Assembly (NCBI GenBank): GCA_018900975.1
Contig: JAHIFK010000088.1
Coordinates: 1-7,738, forward strand
DNA length: 7,738 nucleotides
Reading direction: 5' to 3'
Origin: Methanobacteriota archaeon
Lineage (GTDB): Archaea > Halobacteriota > Methanosarcinia > Methanosarcinales > Methanoperedenaceae
Shown here: positions 6,357-7,738 of the stretch, piece by piece
Position numbering within the stretch: position 1 is the first letter of the stretch
Layout: each line of letters starts with the position of its first letter
Position numbers and translations under genes: made by a program
The notes under the pieces: model-generated
The model's input: only the letters and a program-made list of their open reading frames with translations
Told to the model about the DNA's origin: nothing
Database searches by the model: none

Positions 6357-6691
6357 AGAGAATTGTTGATATAGAGTATAATGATATCACTATAGATTCA
6401 AATATATATCATGATAAACTTAGGATTTTTTTAAAAGATGGCTCTGTCGCTGATATCTGGTTCTCAACCAAGATACCCGGACGATTCTCATATCACTGGG
6501 AAAGAAGGCAAATCAATGGAAAGATGTATCGCCATGATAATTTTCCAGATCCGTGCTGGAAAGGAGTTTCTACTTACCCCAAGCATTTCCATAATGGCTC
6601 GCAAAACAATACAGAAGAGAGCAGAATAAATGACGACCCTGCTTCAGGTATTCGTGAATTCATGAATTTCATAAAAAAGATGTTAGAATGA
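6335..6691 (+). CDS. DUF6516/TumE-like toxin candidate
   Basis: The 118-residue protein has the pattern I associate with DUF6516 (TumE-type toxins of type II toxin-antitoxin systems): an N-terminal beta region with LRIFLKDGSVADIWFS (28-44), then SYHWERRQINGKMYRHDNFPD (52-72), then a His-rich stretch VSTYPKHFHNG (78-88), and a C-terminal helix IREFMNFIKKMLE (106-118). The conserved Trp, Arg, Asp-Asn and His-Phe-His residues are likely in the active site; an RNase activity has been proposed for such families, but I cannot verify a reaction here. The GTG start at 6335 has GGAG 8 nt upstream and gives a 22-nt overlap with the preceding gene, so translation is probably coupled. All family-like segments are present, with no frameshift, so it looks functional. 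The assignment is from pattern memory. Confidence 0.65.
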   Translation: MADILKLKRIVDIEYNDITIDSNIYHDKLRIFLKDGSVADIWFSTKIPGRFSYHWERRQINGKMYRHDNFPDPCWKGVSTYPKHFHNGSQNNTEESRINDDPASGIREFMNFIKKMLE

Positions 6692-6775
6692 GATGAATAA
6701 ATGATTATCCAAAAAATAACAAGAAGCCCATCTGCAGTTAATTTTCTTCATATAACCAGAGATAGCCATGGTTTC

Positions 6776-6794
6776 CTGTCGGCGCGCCCGACAG
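6776..6794. terminator. GC-rich hairpin between convergent genes
   Basis: CTGTCGG-CGCGC-CCGACAG is a perfect 7-bp stem with a 5-nt loop in the 202-nt gap between the toxin-like gene and the convergent DUF457 gene. It could mark the end of either transcript, but no T run follows directly; the nearest rightward one is at 6826-6832. It could also be a remnant of an inverted-repeat element. Confidence 0.35.
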
Positions 6795-6825
6795 TGTAAG
6801 TATATGCTGCATGTTAAACCCAGCC

Positions 6826-6832
6826 TTTTTTT
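6826..6832 (+). terminator. oligo-T terminator of the toxin-antitoxin operon
   Basis: Seven T residues on the plus strand lie 135 nt past the toxin-like stop codon. Archaeal RNA polymerase commonly terminates at oligo-T runs without a hairpin, so this is a reasonable 3' end for the module. Confidence 0.35.
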
Positions 6833-6893
6833 CACTGCAATGATTCCCGTCTCCGATATCGCTCGTAATCGACACATCCTTATTCTCTATCCT

Positions 6894-7316
6894 CTAATAA
6901 TCAGGAATATACTTGATCATCCCGGTCACCCACCTTTGCTTTGTTATCGGCCAGCAAGACCCATACGCAGGGTTCGCGATCAGCGCATCCTCAAACATAT
7001 GCGCCCCGAACCCAACCCCAGCGAACAGGAACGAATCCCCGAACCTCATGCCTGCAAACCTCAGCACAAGCGCCGCCGCAGAGGCGAAGAGCAGGAGGAA
7101 GGCGATGTTGTGGAAATCCCCGTGCCTGATGGGAGCGCCGTTGATGAGGATGTTCATGCCAAGTTTCTTTGTCAACTCGCCTGCGACTATATCGAAGTCG
7201 GGTGCGAAGGCGCTGGCTATGATGATCCATGATGGGTCTGTACCTTTGTACTTGTACCAGAGCATGCCTGCGATTATTGCTATTGCTGTTGAGTAGATGA
7301 GGTGTTCGAATAGCAC
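6894..7316 (-). CDS. DUF457/YdjM-like membrane protein, putative metal-dependent hydrolase
   Basis: The intact 140-residue copy starts at GTG 7316. A membrane segment covers about 6-21, then comes SAFAPDFDIVAG (35-46) with Asp40 and Asp42, RHGDFH (64-69) with His65 and His69, a second helix at about 69-91, and GAHMFEDAL (104-112) with His106 and Asp110, followed by SCWPITKQRW. The order PDxD, HxxxH, HxxxD plus a W-P-x-x-x-R tail is that of the YdjM/DUF457 family, described as membrane-bound metal-dependent hydrolases of unknown substrate. It is shorter than many relatives, which usually have further helices. There is no ribosome site; the box A at 7343-7351 lies 26 nt upstream, pointing to a leaderless mRNA. 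It is the functional partner of the pseudogene at 5299-5717. Confidence 0.75.
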   Translation of the reverse strand: MLFEHLIYSTAIAIIAGMLWYKYKGTDPSWIIIASAFAPDFDIVAGELTKKLGMNILINGAPIRHGDFHNIAFLLLFASAAALVLRFAGMRFGDSFLFAGVGFGAHMFEDALIANPAYGSCWPITKQRWVTGMIKYIPDY

Positions 7317-7319
7317 GGG
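6896..7319 (-). repeat. ~420-bp duplicated unit, right copy
   Basis: Direct repeat of 5299-5720, one base longer in the 53/54-nt segment where the left copy is frameshifted. The two enclose the toxin-antitoxin module. Recombination between them would delete about 1.6 kb including that module. Confidence 0.8.
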
Positions 7320-7342
7320 TTGCTATTTTATGCTGAGAGTAG

Positions 7343-7351
7343 ATAAATATA
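7343..7351 (-). promoter_or_regulatory. box A of the intact DUF457-like gene
   Basis: TATATTTAT on the minus strand, 26 nt before the GTG start. The same nonamer at nearly the same spacing precedes the pseudogene although the surrounding bases have diverged, which argues that the element is under selection. Confidence 0.6.
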
Positions 7352-7376
7352 GTGCTGAAGGGTGTTCTTTTGTGCC

Positions 7377-7410
7377 TGGTGGTTGCATGGGGATTGCGGG
7401 GGCGCCGAGA
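7377..7410 (+). repeat. 34-nt direct repeat, left copy
   Basis: Matches 7559-7592 in 29 of 34 positions, with shared blocks TGGTGGTT, GGATTGCGG and GCGCCG. An A/T-rich, TATA-like stretch follows each copy on the plus side (GATATTTATAG here, AATTATACAAG there). Read on the minus strand, each unit is a TATA-like element followed by a GC-rich segment containing CATG. Together the copies bracket the large hairpin. Confidence 0.65.
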
Positions 7411-7457
7411 TATTTATAGTTATATTGTGATAAATGTGTGGCGCAGGATGGATAATT

Positions 7458-7532
7458 AACAGCGAACTCATACGAACTGTTACGAACTCACGCAACCGGA
7501 GTTCGTTTTGAGTTAGTTTTGAGTTCGTTGTT
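7458..7532. repeat. large imperfect hairpin of iterated CGAACT motifs
   Basis: The left arm has CGAACTCATA, CGAACTGTTA and CGAACTCACG, three copies exactly 10 nt apart (7463-7492). The right arm has their inverse, GAGTTCGTTTT, GAGTTAGTTTT and GAGTTCGTTGT, 11 nt apart (7499-7531). The outer 13 bases of each arm (7458-7470 and 7520-7532) pair fully with one G-T, the inner 8 (7482-7489 with 7499-7506) pair fully, and the middle motif pairs imperfectly. The loop is about 9 nt. Motifs spaced one helical turn apart on both sides suggest a site for several protein subunits on one DNA face, or a structured RNA. Confidence 0.7.
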
Positions 7533-7558
7533 ATCGTTTCGTTTGCTCAATTCGTACA

Positions 7559-7592
7559 TGGTGGTTACATGAGGATTGCGGATGCGCCGGGA
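7559..7592 (+). repeat. 34-nt direct repeat, right copy
   Basis: Second copy of 7377-7410, 27 nt to the right of the hairpin arm. It is followed by TTATACAAG (7600-7608), a weak TATA-like motif. Confidence 0.65.
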
Positions 7593-7637
7593 CTAAAGAA
7601 TTATACAAGTTAAGTGATTAATTTTTAGAAGAATTTT

Positions 7638-7665
7638 TCAGAAAGCATAGCATTAAATCTGCGTT
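7638..7665 (+). repeat. 28-nt dispersed repeat, right copy
   Basis: Direct repeat of 5-32, differing at 2 of 28 positions. It stands 49 nt before a probable gene start, so it lies in a leader or intergenic spacer. Confidence 0.6.
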
Positions 7666-7714
7666 GCGTGCCTCGAAGCACAAGAAAGAGAGAACAAACA
7701 AAAAGGACATCAAA

Positions 7715-7738
7715 ATGAATGTAACGGCACTATGTCCA
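7715..7738 (+). CDS. start of a gene that leaves the window
   Basis: An ATG preceded by AAAAAGGA with 7 nt spacing opens MNVTALCP and continues out of the window. The frame is open back to a stop at 7619-7621, so a longer form from a TTG at 7663 is possible, but the ribosome site favours the ATG. Eight residues do not allow a family call. Confidence 0.45.

Noticed and set aside
6701..6799. 32-codon plus-strand frame after the toxin-like gene
   Set aside because: Weak ribosome site, no recognisable pattern, and it ends inside the GC-rich hairpin. Likely chance.
6768..7232. 154-codon plus-strand frame
   Set aside because: Composition is Arg/Pro/Glu-rich and low in hydrophobic order, it lies antisense to the intact DUF457-like gene, and it has no ribosome site.
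5299..7319. Composite transposon bounded by the two 420-bp copies
   Set aside because: The copies carry no transposase-like gene, no terminal inverted repeats and no target-site duplication that I can see; they are duplicated host-type genes.
7434..7511. 25-codon plus-strand frame through the left arm of the hairpin
   Set aside because: It is composed of the repeated CGAACT motifs and has no ribosome site; the repeat structure explains the sequence better than coding does.
7458..7532. CRISPR array
   Set aside because: The motifs are too short (7-8 nt), the period is only 10-11 nt with no spacers, and the right arm is inverted.
1..7738. tRNA or other structured RNA genes
   Set aside because: Both strands were read for a T-loop GGTTCRANTCC pattern with a matching acceptor stem; the TTCGA occurrences noticed, including those at 5706 and 7305, lie inside coding regions and have no cloverleaf around them.

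Overview
The window looks archaeal, most likely a methanogen- or ANME-type euryarchaeon of the Methanosarcinales kind. This is inferred from style: TATA (box A) elements such as TTTATATA and TTTATAGT lie upstream of genes, some with almost no leader. Strong GGAGG ribosome sites sit before TTG and GTG starts, and secreted proteins are rich in N-glycosylation sequons. No rRNA, tRNA, CRISPR array or complete insertion sequence was seen, so the genus is not fixed.

Layout. Positions 1-457 are sparse: a degenerate dispersed repeat, a possible 42-residue membrane protein on the minus strand (81-209) and a doubtful 26-residue ORF (323-403). A secreted beta-rich protein of unknown family runs leftward (458-1105). 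Divergent from it, across a 245-nt spacer with a symmetric TATA element, is a tight four-gene operon (1351-5226): a membrane-anchored exported protein, a LolD/MacB-type ABC ATPase and two paralogous FtsX/MacB-type permeases. Spacing is 1 nt, then an 11-nt overlap, then 10 nt. The two permeases can pair as a heterodimer driven by two copies of the ATPase, with the first protein as a probable extracytoplasmic partner. Just past the operon a GGAGG-TTG start leads into sequence that is cut after about nine codons by the next repeat, perhaps the remnant of a fifth gene.

The right half (5299-7738) is accessory in character. Two copies of a ~420-bp unit lie in direct orientation about 1.6 kb apart. 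Each is a gene for a small membrane protein of the DUF457/YdjM-like putative metal-dependent hydrolase family. The left copy is frameshifted and lacks the C-terminal metal ligands; the right copy is intact (6894-7316). Between them sits a two-gene, overlapping module: a 98-residue charged coiled-coil-like protein and a 118-residue protein that resembles the DUF6516/TumE toxins. A perfect 8-1-8 palindrome lies beside its putative TATA box, as expected of a self-repressed toxin-antitoxin operon.

Right of the intact copy is a region (7317-7714) without a clear gene but full of structure: a large imperfect hairpin made of three 10-nt-spaced motifs facing three 11-nt-spaced inverted motifs, bracketed by a 34-nt direct repeat. 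A 28-nt sequence near position 5 recurs at 7638, just before the start of a gene that leaves the window. Repeats, a decayed duplicate, a toxin-antitoxin pair and a possibly truncated gene together suggest that the right part is a recombination-prone or inserted region.
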